A stretch of DNA of 64,000 nucleotides, taken from Bacillus_BE sp042263505 (lineage in GTDB: Bacteria > Bacillota > Bacilli > Bacillales > Cytobacillaceae). The stretch spans positions 1 to 64,000 of the forward strand of contig NZ_JBHKFI010000005.1 of the NCBI RefSeq assembly GCF_042263505.1, written 5' to 3'. Position numbers and translations under genes: made by a program. Of the stretch, positions 17,000 through 25,097 are shown one piece after another; the first letter of the stretch is position 1, and each line of letters starts with the position of its first letter. A model generated the notes under the pieces. That model ran no database searches, was not told where the DNA came from, and saw only the letters and a program-made list of their open reading frames with translations.

Positions 17000-17177
17000 G
17001 AAATATGAAAAATGGATAGAGTCGGTGACTAAATTGACAAAAGAGCTCAATCTCAAAGAATTCAAAGATCTTTTACAATATGCCTTTAATCGAGGAAATG
17101 AAGAAGATATGAAGTTTTCTATTTTAATAGAAGAAATCAAGCAGCAATTGAATATGCTTAAACCAGGGAACAAATAG
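16920..17177 (+). CDS. Small hypothetical protein at the galE 3-prime end (possible SinI-like)
   Basis: An 85-codon frame overlapping the end of galE by 80 bases; the start is uncertain (TTG at 16920, with GAGAGGA very close) and the real protein may be shorter. The part beyond galE is lysine- and glutamate-rich and helical. WIESVTKLTKELNLKEFKDL resembles the tryptophan-containing dimerisation helices of SinI and of the SinR C terminus (W-x3-V-x2-L spacing is shared with the SinR-like protein at 19270). This is a weak pattern match; it may be an unrelated hypothetical or a fortuitous ORF. Confidence 0.35.
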   Translation: MKKCAEILGIGNQKTQSDIVQKLKRCKKYEKWIESVTKLTKELNLKEFKDLLQYAFNRGNEEDMKFSILIEEIKQQLNMLKPGNK

Positions 17178-17235
17178 AAATCTACATATTAATACGACTC
17201 TTCCTTAAAAGAAGCTAGGGAGAAAAAGAGAGGCC

Positions 17236-17850
17236 ATGAAAAGAATATTTGATTTAATCGTTTCTATATTGTTATTGATCGTATGCAGCCCATTAATGAT
17301 TCTAATTGGGAGTTTAGTAGCATCGAAACTCGGGTCTCCTATCCTTTTTAAACAACTAAGACCTGGATTTCACGGTGCACCGTTTTATCTTTATAAATTT
17401 CGAACGATGACGGAGAGAAAGGATAAGAGCGGAGAACTGCTGCCTGATTATCAGCGATTACCCCCATTTGGAAGATTTTTACGAAAATATAGCTTAGACG
17501 AATTGCCACAACTAGTGAATGTCCTGAAGGGAGATTTAAGCCTTGTTGGTCCAAGACCATTATTGATGGAATATCTCCCACTTTATTCTGAAGAGCAAGC
17601 AAGAAGACATTTAGTCAAGCCAGGGATAACGGGATGGGCTCAGATAAATGGCAGAAATGCCATAAGCTGGGAGGAAAAATTTGCATTTGATGTTTGGTAT
17701 GTTGATCATCAATCGATAAAGCTGGATTTGAAAATTTTGTGGTTAACCTTTATCAAGGTATTGGGATCAGAAAATGTTAACCAATCAGAAGATGTAACGA
17801 TGGAGCTATTTACTGGTACGAAAGTGTTGGAGAATGAAAAGCATGGATAA
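17236..17850 (+). CDS. epsL: EpsL-like undecaprenyl-phosphate sugar phosphotransferase (priming enzyme)
   Basis: 204 residues, the size of B. subtilis EpsL (202). One N-terminal membrane segment (about residues 5-30), then the bacterial sugar transferase domain with PxRPG-type LRPGFHG, the KFRTM motif, and the DELPQLVNVLKGDLSLVGPRP catalytic block. It should start each repeat unit by moving a sugar-1-phosphate onto undecaprenyl phosphate. With EpsC- and EpsN-like enzymes alongside, the primer is probably a 2,4-diamino-type or 4-amino-6-deoxy sugar. In B. subtilis epsM (acetyltransferase) follows epsL; here it is missing. Confidence 0.9.
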   Translation: MKRIFDLIVSILLLIVCSPLMILIGSLVASKLGSPILFKQLRPGFHGAPFYLYKFRTMTERKDKSGELLPDYQRLPPFGRFLRKYSLDELPQLVNVLKGDLSLVGPRPLLMEYLPLYSEEQARRHLVKPGITGWAQINGRNAISWEEKFAFDVWYVDHQSIKLDLKILWLTFIKVLGSENVNQSEDVTMELFTGTKVLENEKHG

Positions 17851-17860
17851 AGTGAAACTT

Positions 17861-17990
17861 CCATCAGTGGGGGTTTTCATTCATCCCCCACTGATGGTTA
17901 GTTGAACTTATCGGACCTTTACGGACAGTTGATCTCCCACTTATCTTCTTCGTATTCTCAGAATCGTGAAGTGGGAGTCTTATTGTCCGT
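17861..17990. repeat. Two consecutive strong hairpins between epsL and epsN
   Basis: Hairpin 1 (17861-17897) is a perfect 13-bp stem, CCATCAGTGGGGG with its complement, loop of 11. Hairpin 2 (17921-17990) is nested: ACGGACA/TGTCCGT outside, a symmetric 6/6 internal loop, then CTCCCACTT/AAGTGGGAG inside with a 26-base loop. Neither is followed by a good T-run. The composition is more GC-rich than its surroundings. It looks like a dispersed palindromic element or the remains of a non-autonomous IS200/IS605-type element, placed exactly where epsM would be expected. Confidence 0.6.
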
Positions 17991-18037
17991 TAAGAGTGGG
18001 ATAAAAATTTACATAGGATAAAGAGGTGATTGGATTA

Positions 18038-19192
18038 GTGGAAACAACGTTGAAGAAAAGAATTTTTCTTTCCTCTCCCCATATGAGTGGAAATGAAATG
18101 AAATATATTAATGACGCTTTCGCAACAAATTGGATTGCCCCATTAGGACCAAATGTTGAAGGATTTGAAAAAGAAATAGCAAATTTTGTTGGAGTCAAAG
18201 GAGCAGCTGCAGTGAGTTCAGGAACAGCTGCCATTCATTTGGCTCTTATTTTATTAAACGTTCAAAAAGGAGATACCGTTTTTTGTTCCAGCTTAACGTT
18301 TGTGGCAACAGCTAATCCGATTCTTTATCTTGGTGCAGAGCCCGTTTTCATTGATTCAGAACCGGAAAGCTGGAATATGTCACCCATCGCATTAGAAAAG
18401 GCGTTTCAACAGGCAGCAGCTCGCGGAAAACTTCCGAAAGCTGTTATCATCGTGAACCTCTATGGTCAAATAGCGAAAATGGATGAACTTCTACCTATTT
18501 GCGAGAAATATCAGGTTCCTGTTATCGAGGATGCAGCAGAATCACTCGGATCTACATATATGGGCAAGGCAAGTGGAACCTTTGGAACGTTTGGAATTTA
18601 CTCCTTTAATGGTAACAAAATAATCACAACCTCAGGTGGAGGAATACTTGTCTCCAATCAACTGGATGCGTTAGAAAAAGCAAGATTTTTAGCCACCCAA
18701 GCAAGGGATCCTGCCATTCATTATCAGCATAGTGAGCCTGGATATAATTATCGCTTGAGTAATATATTAGCTGGGATTGGTCGAGGACAATTAGAGGTAA
18801 TAGAGGAAAGAGTACAGGCAAGAAGAAGGATTTTCGAAATCTATCAACAAGAATTACAAGATGTGTCAGGAATTACATTTATGCCAGAGTTTCATGGAAG
18901 CTTTTCTAATCGTTGGTTAACCACTTTCACGATTAATGAAGAAATAATAGGAATGACTTCAAGAGAATTAATCGAGGCTTTAGTTAATGAAAATGTCGAA
19001 GCAAGACCTGTATGGAAACCATTGCACCTTCAACCTCTGTTCAAGGATGCAAAATATTTTACTCATTTTGATCAGCAAAGTGTTTCTGAAAATCTATTTT
19101 TATCAGGGGTTTGTTTGCCATCTGGATCAAATATGTCACTCGAAGATCAGCAGAGAGTCTTTGAATGCATCAAAAAAACGATAAAACTGTGA
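18038..19192 (+). CDS. epsN: EpsN-like PLP aminotransferase (UDP-4-amino-sugar forming)
   Basis: 384 residues, DegT/DnrJ/EryC1/StrS family. Very like B. subtilis EpsN by eye: SPHMSGNEMKYI, ATNWIAPLGPN, SSGTAAIHLAL, and the PLP lysine in FNGNKIITTSGGG. It aminates the 4-keto sugar made by EpsC to a UDP-4-amino-4,6-dideoxy-GlcNAc. The GTG at 18038 is chosen because AGAGGTGAT lies at proper distance; the GTG at 18026 is within that Shine-Dalgarno. It is followed by the SinR-like gene. Confidence 0.9.
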   Translation: METTLKKRIFLSSPHMSGNEMKYINDAFATNWIAPLGPNVEGFEKEIANFVGVKGAAAVSSGTAAIHLALILLNVQKGDTVFCSSLTFVATANPILYLGAEPVFIDSEPESWNMSPIALEKAFQQAAARGKLPKAVIIVNLYGQIAKMDELLPICEKYQVPVIEDAAESLGSTYMGKASGTFGTFGIYSFNGNKIITTSGGGILVSNQLDALEKARFLATQARDPAIHYQHSEPGYNYRLSNILAGIGRGQLEVIEERVQARRRIFEIYQQELQDVSGITFMPEFHGSFSNRWLTTFTINEEIIGMTSRELIEALVNENVEARPVWKPLHLQPLFKDAKYFTHFDQQSVSENLFLSGVCLPSGSNMSLEDQQRVFECIKKTIKL

Positions 19193-19269
19193 TGTTATAT
19201 GGGGGCAAATTTTATCCAAAAAGGATCGTGATCATTTAGTATCAGGAAAAAAAATAAAGAGGTATTCAA

Positions 19270-19644
19270 ATGATAGGAAATAATATAGCTGAAATTCGTA
19301 AAAGAAGAGGCCTTTCCCTCTCACAGCTTTCTCGTTTGACTAATATTTCAAAATCCTATTTGAGTAATATTGAACGAAGTATTAATAATAATCCGTCTTT
19401 AGAGGTCATTCAAAAGATTGCTAAAGTATTGAAAGTTGACTTAATCACTTTATTAAAGACAGGAACTGAGAAGGATAGGCATCTATATATCGAAAAAGAG
19501 TGGTTTGATTTTGTTTTTGAATTAAAGCAATTAGGTCTAGATAAAGATCAAATCCAGCAGTACAAAATGTTAATCGAATTTATTAAGTGGCAAAAGGAAA
19601 ATTCGCAGCAAGAAAGTCTTTCTAGAGAAGAACTTCAAGATTAA
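19270..19644 (+). CDS. SinR-like transcriptional repressor inside the EPS cluster
   Basis: 124 residues. Residues 1-65 are an XRE-type helix-turn-helix close to SinR/SlrR (MIGNNIAEIRKRRGLSLSQL, then SKSYLSNIERSINNNPSLEVI). Residues 75-115 match the SinR dimerisation region, including the tryptophan helix KEWFDFVFEL and IEFIKWQKEN. SinR represses biofilm matrix genes through GTTCTYT boxes and is relieved by SinI. The three palindromes at 12606-12826 are the obvious targets, which would make this regulator part of the operon it controls. Whether it replaces or supplements a chromosomal SinR/SlrR is not visible here. Confidence 0.88.
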   Translation: MIGNNIAEIRKRRGLSLSQLSRLTNISKSYLSNIERSINNNPSLEVIQKIAKVLKVDLITLLKTGTEKDRHLYIEKEWFDFVFELKQLGLDKDQIQQYKMLIEFIKWQKENSQQESLSREELQD

Positions 19645-19675
19645 CGGTATTTTTGGAAAAAGGAATGGAGGAAAA

Positions 19676-20518
19676 ATGAAAAAATATTTTGTTCTTTTCA
19701 TAAGTTTTTTCTGTGTAGTTGTCTTATATCTTGGACATCAACATTGGAAAAATAAGACAGTTTCAGCAAGGGTTGAAGGAGAAAAAATTTCTGAAATGTA
19801 TTTAGAAAAGAATAATGGGGAGCGAATAAAACTAATAGAGAGTCTGAATTCAACAGCAATTAAAAAACAATCTCTGATTGATTTTCTGCGATACAAGTCC
19901 CTTACAGAAGATAAGGCAAGCATTGCAGTGTTAGGAAGTAATCTGACTGCCGGTACTGGGGCAAGCAACACGAACCTTGCATGGTCTCAGCTATTAAAAA
20001 GAAATCTACAATCAAAATATCAAGAATTAAAAGCAATTAAACTATTAAATTATGGATTTGAAGGATATTCAACAGATGATTTATTAAAGGGAAAGAAAAT
20101 TGACGCATTAATTAAGGAACAGCCAGATTTAGTAATATTTGAAAATTCAATGCATAATAATTATTCCCAATCGATCACAATCCAAAAAAGTGTGAAGGAT
20201 TTAACGGAAATCATGGATAAAGTTCAAAGAGAGCTCCCTAATGCGAAAATAATCATTATGTCTCCTAACCCTATTGCAAATAGCAAAAATAAAAATAGCT
20301 TAGGACTAGAATTTTCAGATTATATCAGGGCATCAGAGAATATCATTAATAAAAATAAATGGACATATATAAATTGTATAGAAGAAATCAATAAGAAAGT
20401 AAAAGCGGAAAATGTTCTATTGGTCGACATTTTAGCAAATGATTATCTTCATCCGAATGATAAAGGGCATTTTATCATTTCAGAAGTATTGACCAATTTC
20501 TTAGAAAAGAGTAGTTAA
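19676..20518 (+). CDS. SGNH/GDSL-hydrolase-like exported protein, nucleophile position altered
   Basis: 280 residues with an N-terminal signal anchor (about residues 4-22) and an SGNH-like domain outside the membrane. Block I reads VLGSNLTAGTGA, where family members have GDS or GSS: the expected nucleophile serine is asparagine. Later blocks are NYGFEGYSTDDLL, a possible block III in IFENSMHNN, and a good DxxH block in DYLHPNDKGH. In EPS clusters such enzymes often add or remove acetyl groups. Here the activity is doubtful; the neighbouring serine in GSN could substitute. Confidence 0.75.
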   Translation: MKKYFVLFISFFCVVVLYLGHQHWKNKTVSARVEGEKISEMYLEKNNGERIKLIESLNSTAIKKQSLIDFLRYKSLTEDKASIAVLGSNLTAGTGASNTNLAWSQLLKRNLQSKYQELKAIKLLNYGFEGYSTDDLLKGKKIDALIKEQPDLVIFENSMHNNYSQSITIQKSVKDLTEIMDKVQRELPNAKIIIMSPNPIANSKNKNSLGLEFSDYIRASENIINKNKWTYINCIEEINKKVKAENVLLVDILANDYLHPNDKGHFIISEVLTNFLEKSS

Positions 20519-20596
20519 GTACAACGATTGATGGCAGTAATGTAGTAGATTTTTATAAAAGAGAATAATATCCACTACATGAAAGGGGAGGTTAAT

Positions 20597-21328
20597 ATGG
20601 AAGATACTTTTAGTTTAAGCGATATTTTCTTCATTTTTAAAAAGCGTTGGAAACTGATTTTATTACTTACATCTATTGCCATGATGGTTAGCGGTGTATT
20701 TTCATTCTATATTATGGCACCTGTATATCAATCATCAACGCAAATTCTTGTTAATCAAAAGAACTCTGAGAATCAAGTTGATATTACTCAATTAAGAAGC
20801 AATATCGATTTAATTAATACGTACAGTGTCATTATTAAAAGTCCGGCAATTTTAGAAAAAGTCATTCAAGAGTTAAATCTTCCATTAACGGTGGATCAGC
20901 TTAATCAGAAAATAGCTGTAAATAGTCAAGAAAATTCACAGATATTTTCAGTAACCGTTGAGGATAGCAATCCTGGTATGGCTGTCGAAATTGCCAATAC
21001 TGTATCTGAAACATTTCAGAGAGATATTGAGGGGATCATGAGTGTAGACAATGTCAGCATCCTCGCGAAAGCTGAATTAAAGAAAAATATTGCACCTGTA
21101 AAACCCAATCCTATTTTAAATATTGGAATTGCCTTAGTGATTGGTGTTTTGGTGGGGATGGGATTATCTATCTTATTAGATTACTTGGATAATACACTAA
21201 AGAACGGAGACGATGTTGACAAATATATTGGGCTACCTGTTTTAGGCTCTATCCAAAATATAGCAAATCTGAAGGGTAAAAAAAATTCAGCCATCCAAAA
21301 TGTAGGAGTTGAATCATTTGAGGTTTAA
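20597..21328 (+). CDS. epsA: EpsA/Wzz-like chain-length and kinase-modulator membrane protein
   Basis: About 243 residues. Two membrane helices (near residues 23-43 and 170-192) flank an extracellular Wzz domain; the second is preceded by the proline-rich APVKPNPIL motif typical of polysaccharide co-polymerases. It activates the tyrosine kinase encoded next and controls polymer length. The ATG at 20597 has GGGGAGG upstream, preferred over the one at 20579. In B. subtilis epsA opens the operon; here it lies internal. Confidence 0.88.
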   Translation: MEDTFSLSDIFFIFKKRWKLILLLTSIAMMVSGVFSFYIMAPVYQSSTQILVNQKNSENQVDITQLRSNIDLINTYSVIIKSPAILEKVIQELNLPLTVDQLNQKIAVNSQENSQIFSVTVEDSNPGMAVEIANTVSETFQRDIEGIMSVDNVSILAKAELKKNIAPVKPNPILNIGIALVIGVLVGMGLSILLDYLDNTLKNGDDVDKYIGLPVLGSIQNIANLKGKKNSAIQNVGVESFEV

Positions 21329-21995
21329 AAGAAGAGATCGGATGAAAAAAGGAGTGCATTTAATTGCACACAGTCATCCTAAGTTAGCTGTGACAGAGCA
21401 GTATCGATTAATAAGGACCAATATCTTATTTTCTTCCGTCGATAAAGCAATTCAATCCCTGATTGTCACATCTCCGGATTCCTCTGAAGGAAAATCGACA
21501 ACGGCAGCTAATCTTGCGATTGTTCTTGCGCAACAAGGGAAAAAGGTTTTACTGGTCGATGCGGATTTACGGAAACCAACGGTGCATTTTACTTTTAATA
21601 CAAGCAATATCTATGGACTAACAAATGTTTTAACGAAAGAAGTAAACTCTTGGGAGGCGATTACTAAGACTTATATTCCTAATTTAGACATATTAACGAG
21701 TGGCCCCCTTCCACCAAATCCATCCGAATTATTAAATTCAGAAGCAATGGAATTATGGATAAAGGAGATGAATGAGCAATTTGATTATGTTGTCTATGAT
21801 ACTCCACCTGTCCTAGCAGTAACGGATCCACAAATTTTAGCAAATAAATGTGATGGTGTTGTCCTCGTTATAGCAAGCGGAAAAACCCGTATTGATAAGA
21901 CTTTAAAAGCAAAGGAATTATTAGAAAAGGCAAAATCACATCTTCTAGGAGTAGTTGTCAATGGGGTGGATACCGGAGTTAGTGAATACTACTAG
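21318..21995 (+). CDS. epsB: EpsB-like tyrosine-protein kinase (CpsD/CapB family)
   Basis: About 225 residues. Walker A in SSEGKSTTAANLA, Walker A-prime in LLVDADLRKP and Walker B in YDTPPVLAVTD. Works with the adjacent Wzz-like protein as a BY-kinase pair controlling EPS assembly. The C-terminal tyrosine cluster is reduced to the last two residues (EYY), fewer than in many family members. Likely start is TTG at 21318 (AGGAG 9 bases upstream), overlapping the previous gene by 11 bases; an ATG at 21342 is the alternative. Confidence 0.88.
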   Translation: MRFKRRDRMKKGVHLIAHSHPKLAVTEQYRLIRTNILFSSVDKAIQSLIVTSPDSSEGKSTTAANLAIVLAQQGKKVLLVDADLRKPTVHFTFNTSNIYGLTNVLTKEVNSWEAITKTYIPNLDILTSGPLPPNPSELLNSEAMELWIKEMNEQFDYVVYDTPPVLAVTDPQILANKCDGVVLVIASGKTRIDKTLKAKELLEKAKSHLLGVVVNGVDTGVSEYY

Positions 21996-22031
21996 TAATA
22001 TGTTTTATTTTTGAAAAAAGGGGGGAAAAGC

Positions 22032-22814
22032 TTGATCGATATCCATTGTCATATTCTCCCTAGTATAGATGATGGTCCCAGAGACTTTGCATCAGTTATT
22101 GAAATGGCTAACCAAGCAGTAGCTATAGGAGTGACAGATTTATTCGCAACCCCTCATCATTTAAATGGCAGATATGAAAATACAAAGCAGGAAATTTTAG
22201 AAGGAGTGCGTGTACTCAATCAAATCCTGCAAAATGAAAGTATTCCATTAAATGTTCATGGAGGGCAGGAATTAAGGCTTCATCGAGAAATCTTTCAATC
22301 TCTTAATGAGAATGAGATTTTAACACTTGATAATCAAGGAAAATATTTATTATTGGAACTGCCTACTCAAGAAGTTCCTAGCTATACTCTTGATATTGTC
22401 TATGAATTGCTATTAAAAGGGATTATCCCCATTATTGCTCATCCAGAAAGAAATGCGATGTTTCAGGAGGATCCAGAACTTCTATTTGAATTAGTTCAAG
22501 AAGGAGCTTTAACTCAACTGACATCAAGCAGCATCCTCGGGCATTTTGGTAAAAAAGCAAAAAGCTTTTCATTTAAAATAATTGAACATCATTTGGTACA
22601 TTTTGTGGCAACGGATGCTCATAATCTTGATTCGAGGAATTTCAACCTTCACAAGGCATATGAAATAATTAAAACTAAATTTGGAATCAAGACTAATTTT
22701 TATTTTATAGAAAATGCAAAGCAGCTAATGAACGGAAAAAAAATCCTAATTGAAGAACCAGCAAGGATAAGAAGTAGAATTCTCTCATTCTTTGAAAGTA
22801 CATTTAGATATTAG
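22032..22814 (+). CDS. PHP-domain tyrosine-protein phosphatase (CpsB/YwqE-like)
   Basis: 260 residues, polymerase-and-histidinol-phosphatase fold. Metal ligands are visible in MIDIHCHILPSIDDGP, ATPHH, GQELR, AHPERN and ATDAHN. It removes phosphate from the tyrosine kinase and its targets. The TTG at 22032 starts the conserved domain directly and has GGGGGGAAAA upstream; the frame's earlier TTG at 22011 overlaps that site. The kinase, its modulator and this phosphatase form a contiguous control module. Confidence 0.88.
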   Translation: MIDIHCHILPSIDDGPRDFASVIEMANQAVAIGVTDLFATPHHLNGRYENTKQEILEGVRVLNQILQNESIPLNVHGGQELRLHREIFQSLNENEILTLDNQGKYLLLELPTQEVPSYTLDIVYELLLKGIIPIIAHPERNAMFQEDPELLFELVQEGALTQLTSSSILGHFGKKAKSFSFKIIEHHLVHFVATDAHNLDSRNFNLHKAYEIIKTKFGIKTNFYFIENAKQLMNGKKILIEEPARIRSRILSFFESTFRY

Positions 22815-22856
22815 TCATAAATATAATGATTGAAGTCTCGCAAGCAGGTGAAAAGG

Positions 22857-24056
22857 TTGAATCTACTATTTTTAACATTGGGGAATATGGATAATGTCCA
22901 TGAAAGAGGAATATATTCTGATCTTGTACGTGAAATTGCAAGGAGAGGGATTCAAATATATGTGGTATATCCTGGTGAACGAAGAACAAGCTTAAAAACA
23001 GAATTTACTGATATAGGAAATATACATCTTTTGAAGGTTAAAACTGGGAATATTACGAAAACAAATTTGATTGAAAAAGGGATTTCAACTTTAATGATTG
23101 AAAGACAATACCTAAAGGCTGCTAAAAAATTTTTTTCAAACCTATCCTTTGATCTAGTCTTATACTCCACTCCCCCGATTACTTTTTCAGCAATTGTTCA
23201 ATATTATAAAAAACAAGGGAGTAAAAGCTATTTAATGTTAAAAGATATTTTTCCTCAAAATGCAGTGGATATAAATATGATAAAACCAAACGGAATGATA
23301 TGGAGGTATTTCAGGGAGAAGGAGAAGAAACTATATAAAGTATCCGATACGATTGGTTGTATGTCAAAGGGAAATATGAATTATCTATTAAACCATAATT
23401 CATTTATTAATCGTGAAAAGGTAGAAATTTTCCCCAATGCCATTGAACCAGTTGAAATGAAGAATGATGAAATGATAGATGCAGGGGTATTAGAAAAATA
23501 TGAAATTCCACAGGATTCCATATTATTTATTTACGGAGGAAATTTAGGAAAACCACAAGGGATTGATTTTTTATTACAAGTTGCTGACCATTTTCATCAA
23601 GTTGAAAATGGTTTTTTGTTGATTGTTGGGTCAGGAACAGAATATGACAGAATTAAGGACCATTTGAAAACATTTCATCATAAAAATGTGCGTTTAATCC
23701 ACTCCCTGCCTAAAAAAGAATATAATTTCTTATTGAAAAAAGCGGAAGTAGGTTTAATTTTTTTAGACCCTCGCTTTACAATTCCAAACATCCCATCTAG
23801 ATTAACGGCCTATATGGAACACTCTCTTCCCGTTCTTGCAGCTACTGATAAAAATACTGATTTAAAAACAATATTAGCCGATTCAAAAAGTGGATTTTGG
23901 TCGGAAAGTGGAGACTTAGAATCCTTTATTGAACACGCTAGAATTTTTGCTAATAATTCAAATCTTAGAAATGAAATGGGAAAAAATGGACGGAATTATT
24001 TAGAAGAGTATTATGACATAAAAAAGACAATCCAAATACTTTTGAAGCACTGTTAA
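22857..24056 (+). CDS. Family 4 glycosyltransferase, WbuB-like
   Basis: 399 residues, GT-B fold. The N terminus (NLLFLTLGNMDNVHERGIYSDL) and the blocks YSTPPITF and LKDIFPQNAVD resemble WbuB/CapL-type transferases found beside FnlABC/CapEFG genes. The C-terminal sugar-nucleotide domain has FIYGGNLGKPQGI and IPSRLTAYMEHSLP. Because capE, capF and capG follow immediately, it is a good candidate for transferring L-FucNAc, by inference. Start TTG 22857 with AGGTG 7 bases upstream is preferred; TTG 22830 is the long alternative. Confidence 0.82.
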   Translation: MNLLFLTLGNMDNVHERGIYSDLVREIARRGIQIYVVYPGERRTSLKTEFTDIGNIHLLKVKTGNITKTNLIEKGISTLMIERQYLKAAKKFFSNLSFDLVLYSTPPITFSAIVQYYKKQGSKSYLMLKDIFPQNAVDINMIKPNGMIWRYFREKEKKLYKVSDTIGCMSKGNMNYLLNHNSFINREKVEIFPNAIEPVEMKNDEMIDAGVLEKYEIPQDSILFIYGGNLGKPQGIDFLLQVADHFHQVENGFLLIVGSGTEYDRIKDHLKTFHHKNVRLIHSLPKKEYNFLLKKAEVGLIFLDPRFTIPNIPSRLTAYMEHSLPVLAATDKNTDLKTILADSKSGFWSESGDLESFIEHARIFANNSNLRNEMGKNGRNYLEEYYDIKKTIQILLKHC

Positions 24057-24071
24057 AGGGGATGTTAGAAC

Positions 24072-25097
24072 TTGTTTAAGGATAAAACCTTATTAATAAC
24101 GGGAGGAACAGGATCATTTGGGAACGCTGTGATGGAAAGATTCCTTCATACAGAAGTAAAAGAAATTCGAATCTTTTCACGTGATGAAAAAAAGCAGGAT
24201 GATATGCGGAAAAAATATAAACATGAAAAGCTAAAGTTTTATATTGGCGATGTCCGAGATTTAGCCAGTGTTAAAAATGCTATGCATGGAGTGGATTATA
24301 TTTTTCATGCGGCGGCGCTTAAGCAAGTACCCTCTTGTGAGTTTTTTCCACTGGAAGCAGTTAAAACGAATATTTTTGGAACCGATAATGTTTTAACAGC
24401 AGCCATTTCCTACGGTGTCAATAAGGTGATTTGTTTATCAACCGATAAAGCCGCTTACCCCATCAACGCCATGGGGATCTCAAAGGCCATGATGGAAAAA
24501 GTTTTTGTGGCGAAATCGAAAACCATCCCACAGGAACATACACTAATTTGTGGAACGCGGTATGGAAATGTGATGGCATCACGAGGTTCCGTTATTCCAC
24601 TGTTTGTCGAACAAATTAAAAAAGGCATGCCGATAACCATTACAGATCCAAAGATGACAAGATTCCTCATGAGCCTTGAAGAGGCAGTGGAACTTGTCAT
24701 TTTTGCGTTTCAGCATGCTGAAGCAGGAGATATTATGGTGCAAAAGGCGCCATCTTGTTACATTGGTGATTTAGCACAAGCTCTTTTGGAGTTATTTAAT
24801 GCAACGAATGATATTCAAACAATTGGTACACGCCATGGGGAAAAATTATATGAAACGTTGCTCACTCGGGAAGAATACTTAGTTGCAGAAGATTTAGGAG
24901 GTTTTTTTCGAGTCCCTGCAGATAACAGAGATTTAAATTATGATAAGTATTTTGAAAAAGGCGACAAGAAATTATCGACGGAAGAGTATAACTCGCATAA
25001 TACTCAAATTTTAACGATTGATGAGATTAAGGAGAAATTAATGGAATTAGATTATATTCAAAAAGAGCTTATGGCGATGAAGGTGACGACATTATGA
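24072..25097 (+). CDS. capE: UDP-GlcNAc 4,6-dehydratase/5-epimerase, CapE/FnlA-like
   Basis: 341 residues (S. aureus CapE 342). N-terminal ITGGTGSFGNAV binds the nucleotide. The catalytic motif has Met in place of Tyr (INAMGISK), a known feature of CapE. First step from UDP-GlcNAc to UDP-N-acetyl-L-fucosamine. TTG start at 24072 with AAGGGG upstream. It overlaps the capF start by 4 bases. Confidence 0.92.
   Translation: MFKDKTLLITGGTGSFGNAVMERFLHTEVKEIRIFSRDEKKQDDMRKKYKHEKLKFYIGDVRDLASVKNAMHGVDYIFHAAALKQVPSCEFFPLEAVKTNIFGTDNVLTAAISYGVNKVICLSTDKAAYPINAMGISKAMMEKVFVAKSKTIPQEHTLICGTRYGNVMASRGSVIPLFVEQIKKGMPITITDPKMTRFLMSLEEAVELVIFAFQHAEAGDIMVQKAPSCYIGDLAQALLELFNATNDIQTIGTRHGEKLYETLLTREEYLVAEDLGGFFRVPADNRDLNYDKYFEKGDKKLSTEEYNSHNTQILTIDEIKEKLMELDYIQKELMAMKVTTL

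Noticed and set aside
20539..20580. Inverted repeat ATGTAGT...ACTACAT before the Wzz-like gene
   Set aside because: Short arms, long loop and no T-run; not convincing as terminator or operator.
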